Assembly (NCBI RefSeq): GCF_009905375.1
Contig: NC_133649.1
Coordinates: 224,833,275 to 224,897,274 of the forward strand
Direction: 5' to 3'
Source: Apium graveolens
Taxonomy: Eukaryota; Streptophyta; Magnoliopsida; Apiales; Apiaceae
Length of the DNA: 64,000 nucleotides
Each line of letters begins with the position of its first letter. Within the stretch, counting starts at the first letter, position 1. The notes beneath the pieces were generated by a model. It saw nothing but the letters and a program-made list of their open reading frames with translations. It searched no databases and was not told where the DNA came from. Made by a program: the position numbers and the translations under genes. Positions 23,349 to 33,908 of this stretch are shown here, in pieces.

Positions 23349-24113
23349 TTAAGAGATGCGAGCACGCACGACATCCCTAACCTGCTCCATCACAGAGGTG
23401 ATGAGGTCTAAGATAGTCGCAAGTAGAGCTAGATCAACCTGACCCTCAAGATGGCCTCTAGCTGTAACACGGGTGGTAGCCTCAATCCTTTCCATGCTAT
23501 ACGATAATCCTGCCGGAAGTATCCCACCCTCAATCCTTGGTGCAGTAAGTCGATCCAACAGATCACTCCTAACATTCCGGGCCTCTGACAGGCCACCCAA
23601 AGTCATATGATAATCAGCGATAAGAGAAGCCTGAGTGGTAGCATCTAGCAGTCCATGGGGTGCAGGTGGTGCAGACCCAGGAGATCCAAATGGATAACCA
23701 AGCACGGTATCAGGTGACAATGGTGCAGGGGATAAATGTGGCATTTCCTCAGTATGTGCTGGGCTCTGTACAGGGGATGGGACAGGAATTGGTGGAACCT
23801 CATGGATGTCTACAAGAGCCTCTGGAAGAGGGTCTGATACTGGTATAATTGGGGTCGTGGAAGGCCCCACTCCATCTGCCCTCATTAACCTTTGTGCCCT
23901 TGGTAACTCTTCATCCTCCAGTGCCACCCTCGCGGCCATTCTTGCTCTGGTAGTCGCCCTGACTACTGTCATCTGTTCCTCAGCGGTCCTCTCTTCATTC
24001 TCATCAGGATCCTCCATGAGATCCTCCTCAGCCACAATCCTTTCCGGAATAACATCCTCAACCGCAACATTCTCTATCTGAACCTCATCCGGTCCCTCAT
24101 TAGGGTACTCCAT
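23349..24113 (-). CDS. Gypsy-1 proline-rich ORF upstream of gag, function unknown
   Basis: The ATG at 24113 gives 254 residues ending in TAA. The frame stays open upstream for about 27 codons to a TAG, so the start is not settled; a GTG at 24122 is also possible. The N-terminal third is strongly acidic (EDLMEDPDENEERTAEE) with an arginine/alanine stretch. The middle (about residues 85-150) is proline-rich (VPPIPVPSPVQSP). The last 90 residues look helical (YSMERIEATTRVTARGHLEG, then a hydrophobic heptad-like DLALLATILDLITSVMEQV). It has no zinc knuckle, protease or RT motif. It lies between PBS and gag on the sense strand, where Gypsy-2 has an ORF of similar length and layout. It has no internal stop although pol is destroyed. 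A role in RNA or particle handling is only a guess. Confidence 0.6.
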   Translation of the reverse strand: MEYPNEGPDEVQIENVAVEDVIPERIVAEEDLMEDPDENEERTAEEQMTVVRATTRARMAARVALEDEELPRAQRLMRADGVGPSTTPIIPVSDPLPEALVDIHEVPPIPVPSPVQSPAHTEEMPHLSPAPLSPDTVLGYPFGSPGSAPPAPHGLLDATTQASLIADYHMTLGGLSEARNVRSDLLDRLTAPRIEGGILPAGLSYSMERIEATTRVTARGHLEGQVDLALLATILDLITSVMEQVRDVVRARIS

Positions 24114-24368
24114 CGGATTCACAATTTGATCTCCAACTTGTAATAAAACATCCTCATGCTGATGCTCCTGAACCTCAAGGTTCAGTGCTCCGCTGCCCTA
24201 TACGAGAACGAACTATGTTACTATCACGATACTTATAAGGGTTCCCGTAAGGGTTTTATCTGTCAGTGCTATGTTAGGTAGCCCGACTATGAACTTGGCA
24301 AGAGTTCTTATTATCTTAGTGAACTTATTATCTTAACGCCCCATCATCTCTGAGGTTTATAACGCTTA
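24114..24368 (-). other. Gypsy-1 leader between PBS and upstream ORF
   Basis: About 255 bases with a TAG in the ORF frame near 24200. Apart from the open extension of the ORF described above I see nothing specific. Confidence 0.4.
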
Positions 24369-24380
24369 GCTCTGATACCA
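24369..24380 (-). promoter_or_regulatory. Primer binding site of Gypsy-1 (tRNA-iMet)
   Basis: The minus strand reads TGGTATCAGAGC, four bases from the 5' LTR end at 24385. Confidence 0.95.
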
Positions 24381-24384
24381 TTTC

Positions 24385-27300
24385 TGTAACACCCCCAGAT
24401 CCGGGGTCGGGGATCCGGGTCGTCACGAGTTCCATTTCCCTTAATAACACCCAATCTTAATAACTACTCAACTCCTCTGTACTGTGACCCCACAATAAAC
24501 ACACACACCACACGTTATAGTCTCAGAGATGAACATCCAAAAAATAACCACAAGTCATTTTATTCCATAATTATCTGCCAATACATCTTAAAAGGTTTTC
24601 TGAATAAATTTACATTTCTTTGCCATTATTACAATTCATAAATATAAATAAATCTGGTACATCAAAAGTTGAAAGCCTAGCCTATTGGTAGTTCCTACCT
24701 CGGCTACGGCGGCATCAATGCTTCTAGAAAACTGCGGAACGTCTCCTACTCGCTTGCGAATCGGGAGCTTGGTTCTGTTCATCTTTTCTATCTGTTGTTG
24801 TGTGATGAAGAAATAAAGCAAGGGTGAGCAGCAAGCCCACCAAAATAATATGTATAATGATTTACAATATATGAGCCTACTCATAATACTCATGAAAGTC
24901 TTGGTCAAAAGAAATGAACCAAGTTTGATATCTTAATGCGATGAAGTCGCAAAATATTCAGTATATATACATATATACTTTTCAAAATATTGGAAGTCCT
25001 CTTCCATGCATAATATACACAAAGTCCCAGTGTATAACTGTATAAAAAAAAATATCGTTGCAAGGTGATCTCATATATCTAACCTTGTCTCAACGTTTTT
25101 CTGAAAATCTTTGTCATTCATAAGACAATTATTAATTAGATATAAGTTTAAAAGATGAAGTTACAAGATACCCCAATATACTTATATCTTTCCCAAATAC
25201 TACTTGAACTACCACTGTTCAAGTTATAATTAGCTTCAAAAGTTCATCACATAGATGAGACTACAAGACAAGATTTGAATAGATTCAATCTTTGAATATC
25301 ATTATAAATAATGAAGCTACGAGATACTTCATTAAGTCCCGATATATAAATATATTCATATATATCTCCCATACATTTCCTGAAAACCTCTGTCATGTAA
25401 AGTATGAACAGAGTTACAATATCCAATGAATTTGGAAGGAAAAGAATTTTGGCATAAACCAGATATCTTGCTGATCAGGCAAAGATACCAATAAGTAACC
25501 TTTTCTACTAGTAGATGGATGAATCCCCCACCGGTCATCACCCTGGCCACATAAGGACCTTGTGCTGGACCGCCACCCGGCCTCTTACGCGTTGATGGAC
25601 TGCCACCCAGCCACTTACACTTTGATAGACCGTACCCCGGCCTGTCGCTTATGCCGACTCAATTAGATGGGCTTACTTCCCGAACATTGGGCAAGTAATC
25701 AATTCATTTATCAAAACAGCAACCTTGTTGCGAATATAAAATACACCATAGAGCCGGATCCCTCAGGTTTTGAGCGAGTATTTAAATCCCCTTAAAAGGA
25801 AGATCTAAAATATAAAAATGAGTTTTGGGATCCGCTCTAACTTTTAAAAATCATTTTGAAGACTCGAAAACACTTTAAAGAGTGTTTGGAGTAAAACTGA
25901 TTTAATGAAATAAATCAGTCCCGATATATTAGAAAATATCTGAATATTATTATTTAAATAATATTCTCATAAAGAATTATCTTTATAAAAATAATTGAAG
26001 TAGAAGTATTAAAACTTATACTTGAAATAAACATTAAATAACCAAAGATATACTTATATTAAAGTATTATCTTTATTTGAATAATCGAAATTAAGTTTGA
26101 TTATTAACACTTTATTCTCTAATGAAATAAAGAATATATTTCAGTAATAAGCGGAGTCATAATACCTCGAATAAATATTATAAATAATATTCATTAAATA
26201 AAATAAAGGAGTCATACATCCTCAAATGAATATCCAAGTAATATTCACTAATAAGATAAACTGAGTCATAAGCCCTCGAATGAATATTCAAATAATATTC
26301 AAATAATAGAATAAAGGTATCGAATAAACCTTATTCGATCCATAGTTTTAAAAACTATATCCATATATATATATAAATAAATATATATATATATAATATA
26401 CTCGGGAACATCGACTCCCGGTTTAGAAATATGTTCACCTTTTATCCCCTATACTAAGGGTATACGCAACTACTTGCTTATTTCTAGCATAGGTATTATG
26501 CAACTATAAGCATTGAAATCAACAGATAGATAACCAGATTACGAAACAGACATGCATATATACCATATTAGCCTGCTCCAATATATCGCAAAATTTGCTA
26601 ATAACAATCATGCAATATCACAAGATAATGCATATACATATATTTACATCACAACAACAGTATAACGGGTAGAAAACTTGCCTGAGCGACTTGGGGTGAT
26701 AAAAGGCTCGGGACGAGTCTGGTAACCTATAAACAACAAGTAAGTTGGAATTAAACCAAAATCACTTGTAAATCTATACTTTAACTAACTTAGACTCTAA
26801 CGCTTGATTTGCGCTCACTGATTTGCTTAAGTCACTCGGGTACCCTCGGCTCCACCATTTTTAATAATTTAACCTTTACGAGTTTTAAAGCGATTCCTTC
26901 GCGAGTGTCTTACCAACTGCCTAACACACTTACCATAAATGTTTCATAAATTAATTAACCCTTTTTGGTCTTTAACCTATGTTTCAAGTAAGGCGAGGGA
27001 AAAAGTTTCGTTCGCGAAACGCCGTTACTTGAAACGGTCGTTTCTCCTAAACCATGCATCGGAATCGAACGAACTACATATCAAAACGAAGCTCGTAACA
27101 TGAGCTATCTAAACATGGCAGTGGTCATATTCTAGCAGGGGGTTCTCGGGTCCTAATGCCATGCACAAAAACAGTCCAAAGAAAATCGGACGTTACGACG
27201 GCTATGTTTACGCGATTTCCAAATTTTAAACCTTTCAAAACCAACCACAAACCAACCTCAAATCCAACATACAACCAACACCCATCCTTATCACATCATA

Positions 27301-28475
27301 ACAATCCCAACCAATTCAATTTAATCATTCATACTTATGCCTAAACTTAACTTTAATCATACTTAAGTTCTTTTAAATCAAAACCACAACAATTACCATT
27401 CCATTTCACTACCATTCCAAATCCCAAACTCTAAATCATAACAACAAGCTACAATATCATCCTACTAATCAAAATCATCTTATAATATATAGGAATCTAG
27501 GGTTTGGAGATGGTATACCTTCCTTGAAGTGGTGGGAGGAGCTAGGAAGCCTTAAGAAGCTTTGAGAAGTCTTAAGAATGCTTGGATCTTCAAGAAAAAC
27601 AAGAAAAATTTCAAGTTAAAAACTTGAAAACACTATTCATTGTCTTCTTCTTTGATTAAATGAAGAAGATTGAGAAGGAATTAATGGCTTAAACTCATGA
27701 TATAGTCCTAACTAAGCATGAAGATGATTAGGGAATTATCTTACCAATTTAGGAGGCTTGGATCTTGAGTTTTGAAAAATCTTGCCTTTAAAATGCTAAA
27801 AAGCCGAGAGCTCTTCAAGAACAAGCCTTGGTTGCTTTTTGATTTTTGATGAAAATGATTTTTACTTGGCTTGGTTGACTTGTTTTTGTGTTTGCTTTAG
27901 TCAATTACCTTCTTGCCCTTGAATTTGTGTGGTTCTCTTTCAACCACACCTCCTTCCTTCCCTTGTCATGCTTATGTCATCCTCATGATGTCATCCTCCC
28001 TTCCTTGTCCTCTTTCTATTGGTTGGATGACATCATTCCCACTAATCCCTTTGATTAGCTTTTAATTGTTTGCCTAATGACCGCTGATCTGTTATACGGT
28101 TCGCTTAACTTTCGTTCTCGTTTATCGTTTGAGGGATCATACCCGGGATCTTATTACTTAGGTTCCCTTAACCTTTCTCAATATATTGTATTCCTTATAT
28201 GATCCTCTCTTATAATCCTTTAATTTAAATCCTTTTTATCCTGTTATCTTATACTCAATTCTCTCCGTATCTTGTGGATTTCCGGGAAAAATCAAAGTGT
28301 TCGGAATTGGATTCTGACGATCTTTACATACACTTATATACCACATAGAGTACTAATAATATCCCATAAGATCAATAACAGAACCCCTACATAGCGTGGC
28401 ATGAAAAGTTTTCTCGTTCAGCAAAAACACTATTCATAAGGGTTTCAAAATTTCTCAAAAATTGGGGTTATTACA
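24385..28475 (-). repeat. Gypsy-1 5' LTR (4091 bp)
   Basis: Pair of 14533-18624. The donor-like motif CAGGCAAGTT is intact here (plus 26675-26684) but mutated in the 3' LTR. A second donor-like AAG|GTATAC lies at 27513-27518 (minus). Open frames inside are shared by both LTRs only because the LTRs are copies. Confidence 0.97.
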
Positions 28476-28480
28476 GTGTT
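28476..28480. repeat. Target site duplication of Gypsy-1, right copy
   Basis: GTGTT, identical to 14528-14532. Confidence 0.93.
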
Positions 28481-29010
28481 TATACAATCAAATCGATTTC
28501 AACACAAGTATGTAACAAAGATCAAGTATATTCAAATAAACTCTGTTACAATAGAACTGTTGTTCTCTCTCAGTGATGAACAATATCACTAAGAGCTGTT
28601 AGGTTATAATGTATAATCTTCTCGATAATGATAACACATATAGTGTAAACCCTAAGCTGTTTTTGTATATTACACAGTTACAAGATAGCTTCTAATTGAT
28701 ATAGAATATAATTCTGTCTCCTAAAATATATCAATCATATATCTTCTACAAGTCTTCTAGTCCTCTAACTCTTTATGCATATCTTCTTTTGTTTTAGTCT
28801 AGATCTTCTCCTGTAAATCAGCCGTATTCCTTATCTGAAGTCTTCCCGCACTTAAGTCCTTATATATATCTTCTGACGCCTTAAGTTCTGATATTAAGTT
28901 CTGACTTCAGTAAGTTCTGATTTCCAGTAAATCCTGATAAGTCCTGTTGTTATGTTCTGAAAACTAAACACAAATCAGATTAGACATGACATCTCAAATA
29001 TATCTAAATA
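28481..29010 (-). repeat. SIRE-A 3' LTR, proximal part
   Basis: It continues 14489-14532 across the Gypsy-1 insertion, giving an LTR of about 575 bp. The start is placed at 29010, directly after the polypurine tract, where the minus strand reads TATTTAG; a G-to-A change from TGTTTAG is likely. Several AGTTCTGA motifs cluster at about 28880-28965. Confidence 0.65.
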
Positions 29011-29022
29011 TCTCCCCCAACT
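29011..29022 (-). other. Polypurine tract of SIRE-A
   Basis: The minus strand reads AGTTGGGGGAGA, about 125 bases after the ORF stop and directly before the LTR. Confidence 0.75.
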
Positions 29023-29147
29023 TGTAAATTATGCAAAATATATAAGTTAATAGATTTGATGATGTCAAAAACATTTAAGTATAAATACAATAAGAGTTTA
29101 TTTAGACAACTAACTACAACTTACAGTCCTTGTAGCTTTAACCAATC

Positions 29148-29716
29148 TTACTGAGTCAATCTAAATCCAAAGTGATTCTTGACAAAGTTTGATATCAGCT
29201 TTTCTTCTTTATTCCTCAGGACTTCAGCTATTATAGATTTGACTTGCTTCAATTCTTCATCTTGACTTCCAATCTGGTAGATTGGAGTCCTAAGTACTGA
29301 GATGTTATTTCTTTCTAAACCATCACCAAGTCTGATTACTCTTGGATGAGAAGAGTCTTCATTGTAGCACATACATTTCTCTTTCAGAATCAATTCAAGT
29401 TTAGCAGAATCCTTCTTCATTGGAATTTCACTTCCATCATCTTCAACTATATTAAGAATGAATTCTGTAACCCTTGAACCATAAATTCTTGCTTTATCTC
29501 TTATGGTCTTCATTATGAAATTTGACCATCTACTTGTAATCTCAGACTTTATCTCTAAAAGATAATGAAAGAATTGAAGTTCTTTCAGAGATTTGTTCAG
29601 CACATATGATTCTGACATTTGATATGTTCTTCCATCTTCAAGAAATAGAATCAGATTTTCTTTGACATTATGCTTATCATAAGCATCCAGTACCACTTGA
29701 ACAAATATAACCTTGT
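29148..29716 (-). pseudogene. SIRE-A accessory ORF, C-terminal part
   Basis: This is the minus-strand frame from the Gypsy-3 insertion site to TAG at 29150-29148. It continues the frame of 58324-57199: with one copy of the 5-bp duplication removed the two pieces add up to 1695 bases, exactly 565 codons. The protein is mainly charged and predicted helical (SLKELQFFHYLLEIKSEITS, LKQVKSIIAEVLRNKEEKL). I see no signal peptide, transmembrane helix or gag-pol motif. Its position between pol and the 3' LTR is that of the env-like ORF of SIRE elements, but the lack of a membrane segment argues against an envelope. It is disrupted by the 27.5-kb insertion. Function unknown. Confidence 0.7.
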
Positions 29717-29721
29717 CAAGG
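29717..29721. repeat. Target site duplication of Gypsy-3, left copy
   Basis: CAAGG, repeated at 57199-57203. The reading frame of the interrupted SIRE-A ORF is restored when one copy is removed. Confidence 0.93.
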
Positions 29722-32700
29722 TGTAAGAACCCAAATTTTTGACATCAGTAAAAGACCTTTATGAATAGTAATATAATAACTCGAATTTTTGAGACCTTGT
29801 AAAATACTTAATGAATAGTAACCCTGATAGACGGGAAAAACTTTTTAGCCCACACTATGTTGTGCATGGGAAATTGAGTTTAGGAGTTGATAACATGATT
29901 ATACGTACCAAATAAGTGTATGTAAACGCCATTAATTTTTGAAGAAAACGAACTTTGAAGAATGACCGTATCTATGAACCACTGAGTATTACGGGAATCA
30001 CAATATAATTACGAATTTAAAACTCTACGGATTTATATCCAAGAAAGATACTTCAAAACATAAAGAATAAATACGAAAGGATTTACGCCGTGAACCGTTT
30101 ACGAGAAATCATTACAAAAATGATTAAGCGACCGAACAAATGCGTAAACGATTAAATAAATGTATCGCACTAACTAACCATGGTAGAAAAGTAACCATGG
30201 TTACTTTATCAAATAGTAAGCTAGAGATGTAGGAATGATCATTCAAGGCTAAGAATAGTGAGCTAAAACCTAAAAGGCCAACTAGGTTAGATTGTAACCT
30301 AGGAATGCTAGCTAGAATTATCCAAAGATTTGCCAACATAAATCTATCCTAGGACATATACTAGAGAATAAACAATCAACCACAAGCAATCTTCCAAGAG
30401 AAGCATTCAAGAAGCAACAAACTCTCTCTCTCTCACACAAAATACCATGCTGATTTTCAAGAACACCATGGAGAGAAAAATTCATATATCATGTTCTACT
30501 CATTCAAAAATCACCAAATTTTTACCAAACCTCTCTCATATCATGGGTAAGTCACGCACCAAATTTCATGCCCATCCATGAAGGCCTCAATTTTATAAAA
30601 ATGTTTGAAGTTGAGGGTGAATAGTAACTCCGAAAATCACTAACTTGTTTTCTTGATTTTTTATGAAAGTTTAAGGCTCCTAAAGCTAGACCAAGACTTC
30701 ATCAAGGATATTAGGACTTTATTAAGTATTAACAAGCTTCAAGTAAGGTATAAACATTCATCCAAACTTTGTTTAAGCTTTAAGTTTCAAGAAAAGTAAG
30801 GATCTTGGATATAAGTATTGTTTTGATGATTGATTTGATATTATCTTGATGTTTAGTTAACTAGTTTAAGGTTGATGATTGTTGCCTCAAGAACATGATG
30901 TTCTTGAGAGGAGTTAGTTTTGAAATGATGATTTGATGATTGTTGGTGGTGGTATAATGATTTAAGACGTAAACGAAACTCGAATCGTAATCGTAACCTC
31001 GTTAAAACGAACAAAACTAAAATTAAGTTTCTGCAGAAGTTTCCGAATATATACACTGTAATTTCTTGAAAAGTGAGACTTGATTATGATAAAAAATGTT
31101 ATGAAGATCGTTGAGGCACTTGAATCGCTTGATTTCAATTTACGGATCAAAAGTTATGACCGTTTTAGTAAAAGGGATTTACGCGACAAAACTGCTATAA
31201 ATTACGAACTTTGTAAATATAAATGATCAACTTAAAAATATTTAAAAATCATGAAATTTTTACATAGAGTAATAACTAGAGTTTTTTAACTTCAATAAAA
31301 ATTTCAAGTAAAAATGTAAATTTTTCAATTTTATAAAAATATCGGAGACGAGGTCGCGCGAAGTACGAACGTCAAAAACAACCCCCTGTTAGGAAACTGC
31401 CACTTCGGGATTTTCACCCTGTTATCAGAAAACTATTTTCAAATTATGTGTTCTAAATTTTGTCTAGATTTCTCATGTAAAAACGGTGCATCAATTGAGT
31501 TAACGGTTTGAGAGATATCAATTGTTTAGTGAAAGCGGTTTGAATAATAAAACTCTGTAGTTGACCGAACTTTTGAAATGCGTTTCACCTAATTAAATTC
31601 ATTTTATCAAAATGAAACTTTTAGGATAAATATTAAAAGAACTCAAGAAGCTCCTCGAGGTGGTTTCGTTTTAAAATATTAAATTTACGATTTATTAAAA
31701 ATAATAGAGTGTGAGTCGCGTAATAGTAATATCCGGTAAAGTCAAATCTAGAAGACCACTTTGACCGTCCGTTTCGACCAAGGAGTGATACTTATTTCGA
31801 GTCGGTCGAACAATGAAAATTATGAAGTATTGAAATTATTAGAAATATAAGTTCGTGATGAGAGTAGGAAAACTGATTAAGATTATGATGTTTGTTGATT
31901 AGAAAGCCCGGAACGAGAGGAAGTCGGGAAACATATCTTGGACTCCAGGCAAGTTTTCAAACCCTACATTTTAAAATTGTTGTGTTGTGTTTGTTTTCAA
32001 ATAAATGCTATATATACATGATGTGATATTACGATATATTACGAATTATGATATATAATACCGTACTATATATTACTGATTTTGGTATATGATTATTACC
32101 GAATTTCAATCAATAACGCTAGAGAGTAGCGTTGTATATTTTAGACCAAGGGTCGGTCATTATAATTTTATGAAAACCCGGAAGTATTCCGGAGGTGTTT
32201 TATTTAAGAATGTTAACGCTATAGTAGAGCGTGATGTATAAGTTGTAAGACCGAGAGTCGATCAGTTTTTATGAAGTATAAACCCGTGAATCATCCCGAA
32301 GATATTTTGGACGATCAATAGTCCGCACATATTTTATTCCAAGGGACTCGATGTCCACTTGCGAAGTATTAAGTACCTCGAATTTTATTTAAAAATGATT
32401 TCTAAATATCGTATTCCCTCAACTCTATTTAATTACCCAAGCAATGGATATTATTTCAGATATTCATTTAAGAAGGGAGAAGTATTCTCCAACGTTTTAT
32501 TTTATTTTAAAACCAATTATTTTATATTCATTAAAGATTAATATAATTACTTCAACATAAATTAGTTGAGGAATATTATTTAAAATATTCTTTTAAAGAA
32601 GAACTATTCGAGGTTTAATTATTTAATAATTATTATTTAATTATTCAGTATTTATTAAATGATTTAATATCATTTAAAAATTATAAAACCTATTTTAAAA

Positions 32701-33892
32701 TATTTTCAGAGTTTCAGAAAATCATACTAATACTTTCAGATCATCGAAGAATATTATCTCGACAAACCTTGTATATTTTGACTATAGTTTCAAAAGAAAC
32801 TCCCCCTTATTTAGTTATCTGTTGACAACGGTTAACTCACATCCTTAGTACTTCCTCCGAACATTCTCAGAAGTACATATATATACATACAAATCAAAGT
32901 GTACCTATCAACAAGCAATATGCTTGGGGAACAATATAAGTTCCAGATATATGATGGGATCCTTACAAGGACAAGGAGGGGTAGACTCTAGTACTTCATG
33001 GACTGGGGAGACTACCAATTTACTACCACATGAGAAGGTATCTTATATACTGACGAACATGTGGAGTATGCGTACCTGAGAGGGATGGACGCAAAACCGT
33101 GTCTTGAGAGGGATAGACACGAAGTGTGTACCTGAGAGGGATGTACACGGAAAAGGCCCGAATGCGGTCAGGGTGATAACCGATAATAAAAAGGGAATCG
33201 TCCTTCTACTAGTAGGAAAGGTTACTATTTCCGTAGTACGACTGATCATCGTATACGGTGGCTCCAGTGAATGTCCTATTCTTCCAATTGGAATTGTGAT
33301 GCAATACCGTAACCCAAGCCTAGGTGTTTGGTTTACTATTAAGGTATTTGCAGGATAATAAGTCCACAAAAGAATTGTTTTCGAAAAAAGGTGTGTATCA
33401 CCGAGGAAAACTATTTTTGAATAAACATATTTATCATATATGGAATTAAACTTGAATTTCTCATACAGTCTTTTCATAATGTACATTATTATGGCTGAGC
33501 ATTATTGCTCACTCTTGCTTTCTTTAAATGTCACAACACAACAGATAACCAGTATGCTGGAGTGGGACTTAATCGCTTACAGTCATGCGGAGAATCCCTG
33601 GATGCTTTGTCTCAGGTGGGCCAGAGTATCAGATAGGTATAAGATATCAGTCGTAATTATTGTAACTTCATGTAGAGGTTACAAATAATTGTTTGAGATC
33701 CTGTAAAGTACATTTGAGTTTTAATAACAGATGATACTTGTTGTACATCGTTTCTAAGGCTATAACTTGCGAGTGTGTGAGATTGGGGTCTGTGATATGG
33801 AATTATCGGATTATTGAGTTAATACAGCTTACACATGATTAAAGGATCGCGTGACGACCCAGATTCCTGACCCCAGATTTGTGGGCGTTACA
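29722..33892 (+). repeat. Gypsy-3 5' LTR (4171 bp)
   Basis: Begins TGTAAGAACCC and ends GGGCGTTACA. It matches 52781-57198 except for point changes and a 247-bp organelle-derived insertion present only in the right copy. It carries donor-like GGTAAGT (30546-30552), AAGGTATA (30745-30752) and CAGGCAAGTTT (31946-31956), and a hairpin array (32912-33148). Confidence 0.96.
32912..33148 (+). other. Hairpin array in the Gypsy-3 LTR
   Basis: Inverted repeats in order: 32912-32926 (CAAGCA / TGCTTG), 32928-32944 (GGAAC / GTTCC) and 33026-33064 (CCACATG / CATGTGG). Then follow three tandem hairpins: 33070-33092 (GCGT / ACGC), 33099-33120 (GTGTCT / AGACAC) and 33126-33148 (GTGTAC / GTACAC). The last three share the loop TGAGAGGGAT while their stems differ with compensation. 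The right LTR repeats the array, ending at 56454. Confidence 0.8.
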
Positions 33893-33896
33893 AAAA

Positions 33897-33908
33897 TGGT
33901 ATCAGAGC
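33897..33908 (+). promoter_or_regulatory. Primer binding site of Gypsy-3 (tRNA-iMet)
   Basis: TGGTATCAGAGC on the plus strand, four bases after the LTR end. It defines the plus orientation. Confidence 0.95.

Larger units (their letters stand above)
14533..28475 (-). mobile_element. Gypsy-1, long-LTR Ty3/Gypsy element with ruined interior
   Basis: The 13.9-kb element has 4.09-kb LTRs, GTGTT target duplication, an iMet PBS next to the right LTR and a polypurine tract next to the left LTR, so it reads on the minus strand. Its 5.76-kb interior holds relics of gag and integrase, no recognisable RT, and one open upstream ORF (23349-24113). The LTR ends (TGTAAT...TTACA) and the block before the polypurine tract match Gypsy-2 and Gypsy-3, which places it near the chromodomain-bearing Tekay-like Gypsy group. 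By eye only about two dozen differences separate the two LTRs. Confidence 0.95.

Noticed and set aside
29148..29696. Independent 182-residue host gene
   Set aside because: The first codon is GTG inside a longer frame, and the sequence continues in frame with 57199-58324 across the Gypsy-3 insertion, so it is part of the SIRE-A ORF.
33897..33908. TGGTATCAGAGC as part of a tRNA gene
   Set aside because: There is no cloverleaf around it. It is a 12-base primer binding site next to an LTR, as at the other elements.
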